Source: DASVCS01 sp036381495
GTDB lineage: Bacteria > Gemmatimonadota > Gemmatimonadetes > Longimicrobiales > RSA9
DNA: 64,000 nt
NCBI GenBank assembly: GCA_036381495.1
Contig: DASVCS010000025.1
Span: 79,052-143,051, forward strand
Direction: 5' to 3'
Below the pieces are notes generated by a model. That model saw only the letters and a list, made by a program, of their open reading frames with translations, did not search any database and had not been told where the DNA came from. This document shows, piece after piece, positions 48,600 through 60,045 of this stretch; within the stretch, counting starts at the first letter, position 1, and each line of letters starts with the position of its first letter. The position numbers were made by a program, and so were the translations under genes.

Positions 48600-51500
48600 T
48601 CACGTCCCCGTGCGCAGCGGCATCACACCGATGAGCGCGGTCAGCCCGTCCAGATCGACCTCGCGGATCGCATCGTAGTCCGCCGCATCGAGTTCCGTCT
48701 GCACGTCGAACTCGCGCGCGAGCGTCTCCCGCGCGATGAAGTCGCGGTGCGACCGGGCCGCCTCGACTACCTCGTCCGCACCACCGATGCCGAGCCGGAT
48801 CCGGTCGGTGACGTGCAAGTCGAGGTCGCGCCGGAATCGCTGGATCCGGTTCACCAGTTCGCGCGCGAGCCCCTCCTGCCGTAGTGCCGGATCGAGCGTC
48901 GGATCCAGTGCGATCACGAACCCCTCCGATGCCTCGACCACGAGGTCCCCGCGCGCCGCCTCCCGGAGCTCGAACTCCTCGGCCGTCAATTCGAAGGCCT
49001 CGCCCTCCACCACGATCGTCAGCGGTTCGCCGCGCTGGAACGCGCGCAACGGCTCGGGCGGCAGCCCGCGGATCGCCTCCGCCACGAGGCCCGTGCGCGG
49101 GCCGAACCGCGGCCCGAGCGCGCGGAAGTTCGGCCGCGCCTGGAGCGCGACCAGCTCATCCGCCGCTCCCAGGAAGCGGATCTGTTTCACGTTCAGTTCG
49201 TCGCGTACGAGCGCGAGCAGCGCATCTGCCGGTTTCATACCATCGGGGACCACTGCGTAGAGCGTGCCGAGCGGTTGGCGCACCCGGATCTCCGCCCGGG
49301 ATCGGGCCGCGCGTCCGAGGCGGGCCAGCACCCGCACGGCATCCATCTCCGTCTCGAGCCGCTCATCGCGCTGCCCCGCATCCGCCTCCGGGTACCCGGC
49401 CAGGTGCACGCTCGCGCCGCCGTGCAACGCCCGGTGCAACCAGTCGGCCAGGAACGGCGTGAAGGGCGCGAGCAGCCGCGCCACCTCCGACAGCACACGA
49501 TGGAGTACCCCGAAGGCCGCCGCGGTATCCGCCTCGTCCGCGCTCCCCCAGAACCGGTCGCGGCTCCGGCGCACGTACCAGTTCGAGAGGTCGTCGACCA
49601 CGAAATCGCCGATCGCCCGCGCTGCGCGCGTGAGTTCGTACGCATCGAGGTCCCGGCCGACGCGCTCCGTCAAGCCGGCGAGCCGCGAGAGGATCCAGCG
49701 GTCGAGGGCGCTCTCCGGCAGCCCGCTCCGGCCCGCGCGCTCGTGCGTCCACCCCTCCGCGTTCGCGTACAGCGCGAAGAACCGGTACGTGTTCGCCAGC
49801 GTGTCGAACGTGCGTCGCGCGGCCTCCGCGAGCGCCTCCGGATCGAAGCGCTTCGGCACCCACGGCTGACTCACCGTGATCAGGTACCAGCGGATCGCGT
49901 CCGCGCCGAACCGCGCGATCGCGTCCCACGGATCCACCACGTTGCCGCGGGACTTCGACATCTTCAGCCCGTCCCGGTCCAGCAGCAGGTCGTTGACCAC
50001 CACGTTCCGATAGGCCGGCCCGTGCCCCATCAGACTCGAGATCGCCATCAACGAGTAGAACCAGCCGCGGGTCTGGTCCACGCCCTCGCAGATGAAGTCC
50101 GCGGGGAAATGCCGCCGCCACGCGTCCTCGTTCTCGAACGGGTAGTGCCACTGCGCGTACGGCATGGAACCGGAGTCGAACCAGACGTCGATCACCTCGG
50201 GGGTGCGGCGCATGGTGCCGCCGCACGTCGGGCACGCCCACGTCAGCGCGTCGATCCCCGGTTTGTGGGGGTCGAAATCCGCCGGCAGCTCTCCCACGCG
50301 CTCCCGCAGCGCCGCGTACGAACCGATCACCTCCGTGTGCTCGGGCTCGCGGTCGCAGACCCAGACGGGCAACGGCGTCCCCCAGTAGCGGTCGCGCGAA
50401 AGCGCCCAGTCCACGTTGCCCTCGAGCCACTCGCCGAACCGGCCCGACCCCACCTCCGGCGGATGCCACGAGACCTGGCGGTTGTTCGCCAGCATCACGT
50501 CCTTCATCGCCGTGGTCCGGACGTACCACGATTCGCGCGCCATGTAGATCAGCGGGCTCGAACAGCGCCAACAGTGCGGGTAGCTGTGGGACTCGAGCGA
50601 ATGGCGGAAGACCAGGCCGCGCTTCTCGAGATCCTCGACCAGCACCGGATCCGCCGCCTTGATGAACAATCCGCCGACCAGCGGGACATCCGCCTCGAAC
50701 CGGCCGCCATCATCGATCGGCTTCAGCATCGGCAGACCGTGTCGCTGCCCGGCCGCGTAGTCATCCGCGCCGAACGCCGGCGCCATGTGCACGATACCGG
50801 ACCCCTCCTCCGCGCTCACGAACGTCTCCGCCACCACCCGCCACGCCGCCTCGCCGCCGGCCGGCACCGGGACCAGCTCGAACGGACGCCGGTACGCGCG
50901 CCCGACCAGTTCGCTCGCGGCGTAGCGGCGGACCACCTCCGCATCCGCGCCCAGCACCGCCTCGACACGCGCCTCCGCAAGGATCAGCCGCCGCCCCTCG
51001 TGGGCGACCTCGACGTACGGCAAATCCGGGTGAATCGCCAACGCAACGTTCGACGGCAACGTCCACGGCGTGGTCGTCCAGACCAGGAAGGCGCGCCCCT
51101 CCGGATCATCGCCGCCGTCCGCGTCGAGCAGCGGACAGAGGAAGTGGAGCGACGGATCGAAGACCTCCTCGTACCCCTGTGCGACCTCGTGCGAGCTGAG
51201 CGCCGTGCCGCACCGCGGGCAGTACGGCACGCTCTTGTGGCCGCGGTACAGCAGCCCCCGCTCGTCGAGCTGCGACAGGAGCCACCACACACTCTCGACG
51301 TACTCCGGCGCGTACGTCACGTACGGCCTCGAATAGTCCAGCCAGTAGCCGATCCGCTCCGAAAAGCGCTCCCAGTCCTCCTTGTACGTGAAGACGCTCC
51401 CGCGGCAGACCTCGTTGAAGCGGGCCACGCCCACGGCCTCGATCTCCCGCTTCCCGCTGATCCCCAGCTTCTTCTCCGCCTCGATCTCGACCGGCAACCC

Positions 51501-51761
51501 GTGCGTGTCCCACCCCGCGATCCGCGTCACGTGCCGGCCCCGCATCGTCTGGTACCGGCATACCAGGTCCTTGATCGTCCGGCTGATGACGTGATGGATC
51601 CCCGGCTGACCGTTCGCCGTCGGTGGACCCTCGTAGAAGACGAACTCGGCACCGCCCGCCGTCGCCTCCAACGTCCTGCGGAACAGATCCTCGGAACGCC
51701 ACAGCTCGAGGATCCGCTCCTCGAGCTCCGTCGCCCGCTCCGGGTATTCGGGATATTTCAT
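48600..51761 (-). CDS. ileS: Isoleucyl-tRNA synthetase, with GIHH signature
   Basis: A 1053-residue class I synthetase charging tRNA-Ile. The KMSKS loop is at residues 600-604 (LKMSKSRGN), the editing domain with WTTTPWTLPSNVAL near 230-245, GWDTHGLPVE near 78-88, and a C-terminal extension without obvious zinc fingers, all of IleRS2-type organisation. The HIGH motif is GIHH at residues 54-57, with positions one and three swapped. ATG 51761 gives the normal N-terminus; the in-frame extension upstream is rejected. Confidence 0.97.
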   Translation of the reverse strand: MKYPEYPERATELEERILELWRSEDLFRRTLEATAGGAEFVFYEGPPTANGQPGIHHVISRTIKDLVCRYQTMRGRHVTRIAGWDTHGLPVEIEAEKKLGISGKREIEAVGVARFNEVCRGSVFTYKEDWERFSERIGYWLDYSRPYVTYAPEYVESVWWLLSQLDERGLLYRGHKSVPYCPRCGTALSSHEVAQGYEEVFDPSLHFLCPLLDADGGDDPEGRAFLVWTTTPWTLPSNVALAIHPDLPYVEVAHEGRRLILAEARVEAVLGADAEVVRRYAASELVGRAYRRPFELVPVPAGGEAAWRVVAETFVSAEEGSGIVHMAPAFGADDYAAGQRHGLPMLKPIDDGGRFEADVPLVGGLFIKAADPVLVEDLEKRGLVFRHSLESHSYPHCWRCSSPLIYMARESWYVRTTAMKDVMLANNRQVSWHPPEVGSGRFGEWLEGNVDWALSRDRYWGTPLPVWVCDREPEHTEVIGSYAALRERVGELPADFDPHKPGIDALTWACPTCGGTMRRTPEVIDVWFDSGSMPYAQWHYPFENEDAWRRHFPADFICEGVDQTRGWFYSLMAISSLMGHGPAYRNVVVNDLLLDRDGLKMSKSRGNVVDPWDAIARFGADAIRWYLITVSQPWVPKRFDPEALAEAARRTFDTLANTYRFFALYANAEGWTHERAGRSGLPESALDRWILSRLAGLTERVGRDLDAYELTRAARAIGDFVVDDLSNWYVRRSRDRFWGSADEADTAAAFGVLHRVLSEVARLLAPFTPFLADWLHRALHGGASVHLAGYPEADAGQRDERLETEMDAVRVLARLGRAARSRAEIRVRQPLGTLYAVVPDGMKPADALLALVRDELNVKQIRFLGAADELVALQARPNFRALGPRFGPRTGLVAEAIRGLPPEPLRAFQRGEPLTIVVEGEAFELTAEEFELREAARGDLVVEASEGFVIALDPTLDPALRQEGLARELVNRIQRFRRDLDLHVTDRIRLGIGGADEVVEAARSHRDFIARETLAREFDVQTELDAADYDAIREVDLDGLTALIGVMPLRTGT

Positions 51762-51852
51762 CTCGGAATCGAGTCCGTTCACTGCGAAATACGCACACTC
51801 GTTCGATGGTGATGGCCGCAAGCCGGCATGACAGCGGGCTTTGCGCCCGCGG

Positions 51853-52704
51853 TCAGAGCTCCGCTTCCATCTGCTCGATCACGCCGCGCACCAGCGCCGT
51901 CAACTTCGGCTCGGCCTCGTTCGCCGCCGCGATGATCTCCTGGAGGTCGGCCGGCTCGAGCGCGTCGGGCAGACCCATGTCGGTGATGATACTGAAGACG
52001 ACGACCCGCATCCCCATGTGGCGCGCGACGATGACTTCCGGGACCGTGCTCATGCCGACGACATCCGCGCCGATCGCGCGCAACATCCGGTACTCGGCAC
52101 GGGTCTCGAGGTTCGGGCCCGTGACCGCGACGTACACCCCGCGGCGCAGCGGGATCTTCGATTCGAGCGCCACGGCCTCCGCGAGCGCCTGGAGTCCGCG
52201 ATCGTACGGTTCGGACATGTCCGGGAAGCGGGGGCCCAGTTCATCGAGATTCGGACCGATCAGCGGGTTGTCGCCGAGCAGGTTGATGTGGTCGTCGATG
52301 AGCACCACATCGCCCTTCGTCCAGAGTGGATTCAGCCCGCCGCAGGCGTTGGACGCAACGAGTGTGCGTGCGCCGAGTCGCGCCATGACGCGGACCGGAA
52401 GCGTGACCTCCTGGAGGGAGTAGCCCTCGTAGCGGTGGAACCGCCCCTGCATCGCCACGACTCGTTTCCCCGCCAGCCGGCCGAACAGGAGGCGGCCCTC
52501 ATGCGTGTCCACCGTACAGAGCGGGAAATTGGGGATGTCCTCGTACGAGATGGCCGTTTCCAGGTCGATCTCGGCCGCGAGTGTCGCGCCCAGACCGGTG
52601 CCGAGGATGATCGCGATGTCCGGCTCGAACGTCGTGTGCCGCCGGACCATCGCGACCGCTTCCTCGATGACGGCCCATTGCGTCCCGGCGGGATCGAGGC
52701 TCAA
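51853..52704 (-). CDS. punA: Purine-nucleoside phosphorylase
   Basis: A 283-residue trimeric PNP that splits inosine and guanosine with phosphate. Motifs: AIILGTGLG phosphate loop, GRFHRYEGYS, ASNACGGLNP, GPNLETRAEYR and ADVVGMSTVPE, with Glu and Asn typical of the 6-oxopurine-specific class. TTG start overlaps the divIVA stop (TTGA). It is the usual neighbour of divIVA and ileS in this housekeeping string. Confidence 0.95.
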   Translation of the reverse strand: MSLDPAGTQWAVIEEAVAMVRRHTTFEPDIAIILGTGLGATLAAEIDLETAISYEDIPNFPLCTVDTHEGRLLFGRLAGKRVVAMQGRFHRYEGYSLQEVTLPVRVMARLGARTLVASNACGGLNPLWTKGDVVLIDDHINLLGDNPLIGPNLDELGPRFPDMSEPYDRGLQALAEAVALESKIPLRRGVYVAVTGPNLETRAEYRMLRAIGADVVGMSTVPEVIVARHMGMRVVVFSIITDMGLPDALEPADLQEIIAAANEAEPKLTALVRGVIEQMEAEL

Positions 52705-53291
52705 GCGCCCTCCCCCGCCGCGGGGGCGAGTTCGCCGACCTGTCGGGCCGCGCGGGCCGGCCGCGCGGCCGGGTTCGCCGCCGGACGACCCGCCGCCTTC
52801 GGCTGCTCCGGCTCGAGATCCCCGATCCGGTCCGCCGCCTCGGCCGCCACGGCCAGCTCCGCCAATTCGCGCTCGAGGAACGTTCGGTAGGACTGCACCA
52901 GTTGCACGCGCCGCGCGCGCAGCCGCCGCAGGAACTCCTCCTCCTGCTCCCTCGCGCGCGCAGCGGCGAGCCGAATCCGCTCGGCCTCCGCCTCCGCCTC
53001 CCGGCGCAGCAACTCCGACTCCTGCGCCGCGTGGCGGCGCACATCCTCTCGCAGCTCCTGCGCACTCACCAACGCCTCGGTCAGCGCCTTCTCCCGCTCG
53101 CGGTACTGCCCCAACTGCTCCTCGAGTTGCTGCACGCGCGCATCCAGCCGCATCTTCTCGTTCACGAGCTCTTCCAGCCGATCGGCGACCAGGTCGAGGA
53201 ACAGATCCACATCCGCGCGGTCGTAGCCGCGGAGCCCCCGTGGGAAGTCGCCCTTCTTCTTGCGAATCTCGATTGGCGTCAGGTCGATCAT
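52701..53291 (-). CDS. divIVA: DivIVA-family septum/pole protein
   Basis: A 196-residue DivIVA protein. The N-terminal lipid-binding domain reads LTPIEIRKKKGDFPRGLRGYD with VDLFLDLVADRLEEL, followed by a long coiled coil (35-150) of EKMRLDARVQQLEEQL type and a disordered Ala/Pro-rich tail. DivIVA senses membrane curvature and recruits partners at poles. The ATG overlaps the yggS stop (ATGA). In this genome with MglA polarity genes, it is a candidate pole marker, but no link is shown. Confidence 0.93.
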   Translation of the reverse strand: MIDLTPIEIRKKKGDFPRGLRGYDRADVDLFLDLVADRLEELVNEKMRLDARVQQLEEQLGQYREREKALTEALVSAQELREDVRRHAAQESELLRREAEAEAERIRLAAARAREQEEEFLRRLRARRVQLVQSYRTFLERELAELAVAAEAADRIGDLEPEQPKAAGRPAANPAARPARAARQVGELAPAAGEGA

Positions 53292-53983
53292 GATGTACGC
53301 TCTCCGAAGAGTATCGTCCCCAACCGGACCATCGTGCTCCCCTCCTCGACCGCCACCTCGAAGTCGTTCGACATCCCCATGGACAGGTGGCGGGCCTCGA
53401 AGCCGGCCACCTCGCCGCCGCACCGCTCGAACAGTGTACGCGCCGCCGCGAACGTCCGCCTCACCACCGTCATGTCGTCCGTGAACGGGGCCATCGTCAT
53501 CAGGCCCAGAACCCGGATGCGCGGCAGCTCGACGATCCGGCCGACCGCCTCGATCACCTCGTCCGGATCGAATCCGGCCTTGCTCGCCTCGCCCGAGGTG
53601 TTCACCTGCACCAGACCCCGGACTTCGACGCCCGCCCGATCCGCTTCCCGCGACAGCGTCTCCGCCAGCCGCACGGAATCTATCGAGTGGATCAGGTCGA
53701 ACAGCCCGAGCGCGCGGCGGACCTTGTTTCGCTGGAGATGCCCGATCAGGTGCCACTCGGCGCGGTCCCGACCCACGGCCTCGACCTTGGCGGCCAGCTC
53801 GTGGACCCGGTTCTCGCCAACCCGGCGCAACCCGGCCGCCAGCGCGAGCTCGACGACCGCCGGCGGATGCGTCTTCGTCACCGCGACCACGCTGACCGGA
53901 CCCTCCCGCCCCGCCCGCCGCAGCGCGCCCGCGATCCGATCTTCCACCCGGGCGGCATTCTCCCGCAAGTTCGCCACATCCAT
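53288..53983 (-). CDS. yggS: PLP homeostasis protein YggS
   Basis: A 231-residue PLPBP-family protein with an alanine-racemase-like barrel. The PLP lysine is in VVAVTKTHPP near residue 37; WHLIGHLQRNK, GLVQVNTSGE, MTMAPFTDD and LSMGMSNDFEVAV complete the family pattern. It buffers pyridoxal phosphate and has no known catalysis. First gene of the yggS-divIVA-punA string. Confidence 0.95.
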   Translation of the reverse strand: MDVANLRENAARVEDRIAGALRRAGREGPVSVVAVTKTHPPAVVELALAAGLRRVGENRVHELAAKVEAVGRDRAEWHLIGHLQRNKVRRALGLFDLIHSIDSVRLAETLSREADRAGVEVRGLVQVNTSGEASKAGFDPDEVIEAVGRIVELPRIRVLGLMTMAPFTDDMTVVRRTFAAARTLFERCGGEVAGFEARHLSMGMSNDFEVAVEEGSTMVRLGTILFGERTS

Positions 53984-54143
53984 ACGCCGGCTATCTTACC
54001 CGGCTCGGACCGAAAGATCAACGTCGGACGCGCATCCACACCCCCTGAAACGACGGAGGGACCGACACCTGCCGCCCCCTCCTCCACTCACCGGAACCGG
54101 CGTCGTCATACCGGGCCCGGCCGGTGGCGATGCCGGACCGGCG

Positions 54144-54266
54144 CTACTGTCGGGCCTGGAATTCGATCGGGATCGCGATGACCATCCCCGTGGCCGTCGG
54201 GATCAGGGCGATCTCGATACCATCCGCCACGAGCGACGGCTCTTCGTCCTGATCCGCATTACGCAT
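54144..54266 (-). CDS. Possible 40-residue protein coupled to cdaA
   Basis: A short open frame starting with an ATG that overlaps the cdaA stop as TGATG (ATG at 54264-54266, TGA at 54266-54268). The product begins MRNADQDEEPSLVADG and continues with a hydrophobic stretch (IEIALIPTATGMVIAIPI). There is no Shine-Dalgarno, but the stop-start overlap would permit re-initiation. It is short enough to be chance, so this is a tentative call. Confidence 0.4.
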   Translation of the reverse strand: MRNADQDEEPSLVADGIEIALIPTATGMVIAIPIEFQARQ

Positions 54267-55045
54267 CAGACGGAGATCACCGAACTTCGAGTGGTCGCGC
54301 CGGCGAGTGCCTCGCGCAGACGATCGGCATCGACGCCGCGCTCGAGGCGCCCGCGGTGCGCGATCGAGATCAGTGCAGTCTCCTCACTGACGACGATCAC
54401 GAGTGCATCCGTCTCCTCCGACAGGCCGAGCGCGGCGCGGTGGCGCGTGCCCAGACTCTTGTCCGCGACCGGGAACTGCGTGAGCGGCAGGATCACGCCC
54501 GCCGCGAGGATCGTGTCCCCGGCGACCAGGACGGCGCCATCGTGGAGCGGCCCGTAGGGCGAGAAGAGACTGACGAGCAGCTCGGCGGAGACGCGGGCAT
54601 CGATGCGCGTACCCTGCTCGGCGATGTACTCTTCGAGTCCGACCTCGCGCTCGACCGCAACGATCGCCCCGATCTTGGCGCGCGAGAGACGCTCGACGCC
54701 CTCGATCAGCTCCTCGACGACTTCGCCGTGCTCCATGGTGTTGAAGAAACGCAGCATCCGACTCTGACCGAGCCGGGCGAGCGCATTGCGGAGTTCCGGC
54801 TGGAAGACGATCAGGGCGGCGATGACGCCGTATTGGAAGAGGTTGTCCATGACCTCGCGGATGAGTTCGAGGTCGAGGAGCCGGGCGACGAAGTAGATGG
54901 CGAGGAGGAGGAGAAGCCCGAGCAACATCTGGATCGCGCGGGTCCGGGCGAGGAGGCGCAGGACGTAGTAGAGCCCGACCGCCACGATCAGGATCTGGAT
55001 GATATCCTTGGGCCCCGGGGTCAGCAGATCCAGGATCGGCGTCAC
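54266..55045 (-). CDS. cdaA: Membrane diadenylate cyclase CdaA
   Basis: A 259-residue c-di-AMP synthase with three N-terminal membrane segments (about 10-80), and a DAC domain in which the catalytic DGA is in PLHDGAVLVAGDT and RHR in GTRHRAALG. It makes c-di-AMP from ATP, linked to osmotic and cell-wall control. GTG start at 55045 overlaps the folP stop (GTGA). The in-frame upstream sequence is out of family and rejected. Confidence 0.96.
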   Translation of the reverse strand: MTPILDLLTPGPKDIIQILIVAVGLYYVLRLLARTRAIQMLLGLLLLLAIYFVARLLDLELIREVMDNLFQYGVIAALIVFQPELRNALARLGQSRMLRFFNTMEHGEVVEELIEGVERLSRAKIGAIVAVEREVGLEEYIAEQGTRIDARVSAELLVSLFSPYGPLHDGAVLVAGDTILAAGVILPLTQFPVADKSLGTRHRAALGLSEETDALVIVVSEETALISIAHRGRLERGVDADRLREALAGATTRSSVISV

Positions 55046-55904
55046 GGCGCGATACGGATGGCTTCGGCGACGTCCAGCGCGCGGCGGACCGCAGCGACAT
55101 CGTGTACGCGAAAGAGGCGCGCGCCGTGCAGGAGTCCCGCCACGCACGCGGCGATCGTCCCCTCGAGGCGCTCGGCGACGGGGAGCCCGCCCGCCAGCTC
55201 GCCCACGAACCGCTTGCGTGAGGGGCCGATCAGGACGGGTCTGTCGAGCGCGAGCAGTCGATCCAGGTGCGCCAGCACCGCCACGCTATGTTCCGTTCTC
55301 TTCGAGAAGCCGAGACCCGGATCCACGACGACCGCGGCCTCATCGATCCCCGCCCGCCGCGCGCGGTCCAGCGCGCCGGCCAGCTCGGCCGCGACCTCCC
55401 CCGCGGGGTCCGGACCGTATTGCGCGAGATCGTAGCGAGCCATCTCCTCGATACCCCCGCGCGAGTGCATGAGCACGATCCCGGCACCGGCCTCCGCCGC
55501 AACCTCGCCGAGTTCCGGGTCGAGGCGCAGGCCGGAGACGTCGTTGACCACCGCGGCGCCCTCGTCGAGTGCGGCACGCGCGACCGGCGCCTTCACCGTG
55601 TCCACGGAGATCATCACTTCAGGCCAACGGCGGGCGACTTCCCGGATCAGCGGCAGGATCCTGGACAGCTCCTCGTCCGTGGGGACCGGCCGCGCGCCGG
55701 GGCGGGTCGACTCCCCGCCAATGTCGATCAGATCCGCGCCCTGCTCGACCAGTGCCGCCGCGTGTGCCAGTGCCGCATCCGGCGCGGCGTAGCGCCCGCC
55801 ATCCCAGAACGAGTCCGGCGTGACGTTCAGGATCCCCATGATCCGCGGCCGATCGAGCGGGACACTCCCCCGAGCGGTGCGCCACTCCCGGACCGCGATC
55901 GGCA

Positions 55905-55905
<1 letters not shown>
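55042..55905 (-). CDS. folP: Dihydropteroate synthase
   Basis: A 287-residue folate enzyme that couples p-aminobenzoate to dihydropterin-PP. Conserved motifs: IMGILNVTPDSFWDGG, LIDIGGESTRPGA, VVNDVSGLRLD, VDPGLGFSKRTEHS and LIGPSRKRFVGEL, the last ending in the C-terminal RVHDVAAVRRAL. Sulphonamides target this site. It overlaps ftsH by 1 nt (TGATG) and cdaA by 4 nt. Confidence 0.97.
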
Positions 55906-57965
<2,060 letters not shown>

Positions 57966-57995
57966 CCGTTGATCCTTCGCTGCTCCCGCGCGCCT

Positions 57996-58550
57996 CTAGA
58001 GGCTCGCGATGAAAGGCAGATTTCTGAAACTCTCGCTGTGATCCAGACCGTACCCGATCAGGAACTCGCCGGGCGCATCGAAACCGACCCAGCGGGGCTC
58101 CCGGACCAGTCCCCGGGCGGTCCGTTTGTGCAACAACGCACACAGCTCGAGACTCCGCGGGCCGCGTGCTTCGAGCAGCGGGACGACCCGGTTCAGCGTC
58201 GTCCCGCTGTCGATGATGTCCTCGACCAGCAGGACGTGGCGGCCTTCGAGCGCCGCGCCGGGATCGTACAACAGCCGCACATCGCCGCTGCTCACCGTAC
58301 CCGCGCCGTAGCTGCTGGCGACGAGGAAATCGACGTAGAGCGGCCGTGGCACCTGGCGAACCAGGTCGGCCAGGAAGATGAACGACCCCTTCAACAAGCC
58401 GAGCACGAGCAGTTCCTCGGCAGCCGGGTAGGCGGCCGCGATTTCGCGGCCCATCGCGGCGACCCGGCGCGCGATCTCCGCCTCGCCGTACACGATGCGG
58501 CGCAGCTTTCGGCCGCCGGTCCGCGCATCGATCTCAGGCCGTTCCGGCAT
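57996..58550 (-). CDS. hpt: Hypoxanthine phosphoribosyltransferase
   Basis: A 184-residue purine-salvage enzyme. The PRPP-binding loop is LLVEDIIDSGTTL and the hydrophobic flap ends in LLHKRTARG; GEFLIGYGLDH is the base-binding end. ATG 58550 overlaps the tilS stop by 17 nt. The tilS-hpt-ftsH order is widely conserved in bacteria. Distance to ftsH is 30 nt. Confidence 0.96.
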   Translation of the reverse strand: MPERPEIDARTGGRKLRRIVYGEAEIARRVAAMGREIAAAYPAAEELLVLGLLKGSFIFLADLVRQVPRPLYVDFLVASSYGAGTVSSGDVRLLYDPGAALEGRHVLLVEDIIDSGTTLNRVVPLLEARGPRSLELCALLHKRTARGLVREPRWVGFDAPGEFLIGYGLDHSESFRNLPFIASL

Positions 58551-60012
58551 CGCGCATCGCGATCCGCAGGACCGGCGCGTCTTCCCCGGATCCGCTCGGG
58601 GTCGCGCGCGCGACGCCGACGACCCAGAGGACGCGCCCACCGGCGTCGGCCAGTACGGGGATCCGGTGCCGCTCGGACCGGGCCAGGCGTCGCTCGTGAA
58701 AGAGTTTCTTCAGCTTCTTCGTCCCGTACGACAAACGGATCCTGTCGCCCGGCCGCCAGCTCCGCACTTCGAGCGGAAACCGCGTGCCGGCGAGCGGGAG
58801 CGCGACTGCATCGTCGCTGTCTCGATCCTGGCCCAGCGTCCATCGAACGCAAAGACGGCGTCCGCCGACCACCGCGTCTCCGGCGCCGTTTGCGGGTGCC
58901 GGAATGGAAAGCGACCGATCCGCGGTCGGCTCTGCCTGCGGCGAGACACGAGAGACCCGAATGCGGTCGAATTCGCGCTCGAGCCGGATGCCGCCGGCGA
59001 CCCGAATCGAGGCGCCGCTCCTGCCCGAATTAGTAAACTCGACCGCAGCCCTGGTTCCCCCCCGTCCGGGCAGGGCACCGAGGCGTCGGAAGATACGTCG
59101 AAGGAGTCGGCTCCGAGCATGTGGATAATACGACAGGAGCGCAGGCCTGGCAAGCACGACGACGCCCTCCTGCTCGGCGAGGATGGCCTCCGATTCGAGG
59201 GAATCGAGGAGCCGGTCCCAGGCGTTCTCGGCCGCGCGGGCGCACCGGGCGAGATGGAGCAGGGCGTCGGTGGCGCCGGGCGCGGCGGCTTCCAGGCGGG
59301 GCAGCACCTCGTGGCGCAGCCGGTTGCGTGAGAAGCGGAGATCGCGGTTGGTCGGGTCCTCGCGCCAGCGGAGTCCGGCGGCAGCGGCGTATGCGTGGAT
59401 GTCGGTGCGGCGGAACGGCAACAGGGGTCGAACGTACGGCCCGCGTGCGGCGGGGATGCCGGCCAGTCCCGGGAGACCGGTCCCGCGCAGGATGCGGAAG
59501 AGGACCGTCTCGGCTTGATCATCGGCGTGGTGGGCGGTCGCGATCCGGGTGGCGCCGCACCGGGCCGCGGCGGCGGCGAGGAAGCGGTAGCGGGCGTCGC
59601 GCGCGGCGGTTTCACCGCGCAGGCGGCCGTCGGCGTGCCCGCGCACCAGCGGGATGCGCCAGGCACGGCAGAGCCCGGCGACCCAGGCCGCGTCGGCGTC
59701 GCTGCCTTCGCGCATGTCGTGGTCGAAGTGTGCGGCGACCAGTCGCAGTGCCCAGTCTTCGAGGCGGAAGCGCAGGAGGTGGAGGAGGACGACGGAGTCG
59801 ATCCCGCCCGACACGGCGACGAGGACCGTCTCTCCGGGCGCGATCAGCGCCGTCGCGCGCACGTGATCGGGGAACCGCCGGCCGAGAGGCGTGCACCGGA
59901 GCGCATCCGCCCGGCGGACGGGTACGGCGGCCGGCCCCGGTGAACGGGGCACGGCGCCGCTGCCGTGACACGCCGCCGCCACGCGATCCTGCATCCTCGC
60001 TCGCTCGCCCAC
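58534..60012 (-). CDS. tilS: tRNA(Ile)-lysidine synthase
   Basis: A 492-residue TilS that adds lysine to C34 of tRNA-Ile(CAU), changing its decoding from AUG to AUA. The PP-loop SGGIDS is at residues 68-73, followed by AHHADDQAETVLFRILRGTGLPGLAG. The C-terminal domain (about 400-490) ends with the TKKLKKLF element that binds the acceptor stem. A long N-terminal extension before residue 50 makes ATG 59994 or a later codon possible alternatives to GTG 60012. Confidence 0.95.
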   Translation of the reverse strand: MGERARMQDRVAAACHGSGAVPRSPGPAAVPVRRADALRCTPLGRRFPDHVRATALIAPGETVLVAVSGGIDSVVLLHLLRFRLEDWALRLVAAHFDHDMREGSDADAAWVAGLCRAWRIPLVRGHADGRLRGETAARDARYRFLAAAAARCGATRIATAHHADDQAETVLFRILRGTGLPGLAGIPAARGPYVRPLLPFRRTDIHAYAAAAGLRWREDPTNRDLRFSRNRLRHEVLPRLEAAAPGATDALLHLARCARAAENAWDRLLDSLESEAILAEQEGVVVLARPALLSYYPHARSRLLRRIFRRLGALPGRGGTRAAVEFTNSGRSGASIRVAGGIRLEREFDRIRVSRVSPQAEPTADRSLSIPAPANGAGDAVVGGRRLCVRWTLGQDRDSDDAVALPLAGTRFPLEVRSWRPGDRIRLSYGTKKLKKLFHERRLARSERHRIPVLADAGGRVLWVVGVARATPSGSGEDAPVLRIAMRDAGTA

Positions 60013-60045
60013 GACAACCGGTACCCCGCTCGCGCGCCGTTGCTC

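Noticed and set aside
51762..51852. Hairpins between punA and ileS considered as a T-box or attenuator
   Set aside because: There is GC-rich pairing but no T-box sequence, no specifier loop and no T-tract. It does not control ileS in a recognisable way.
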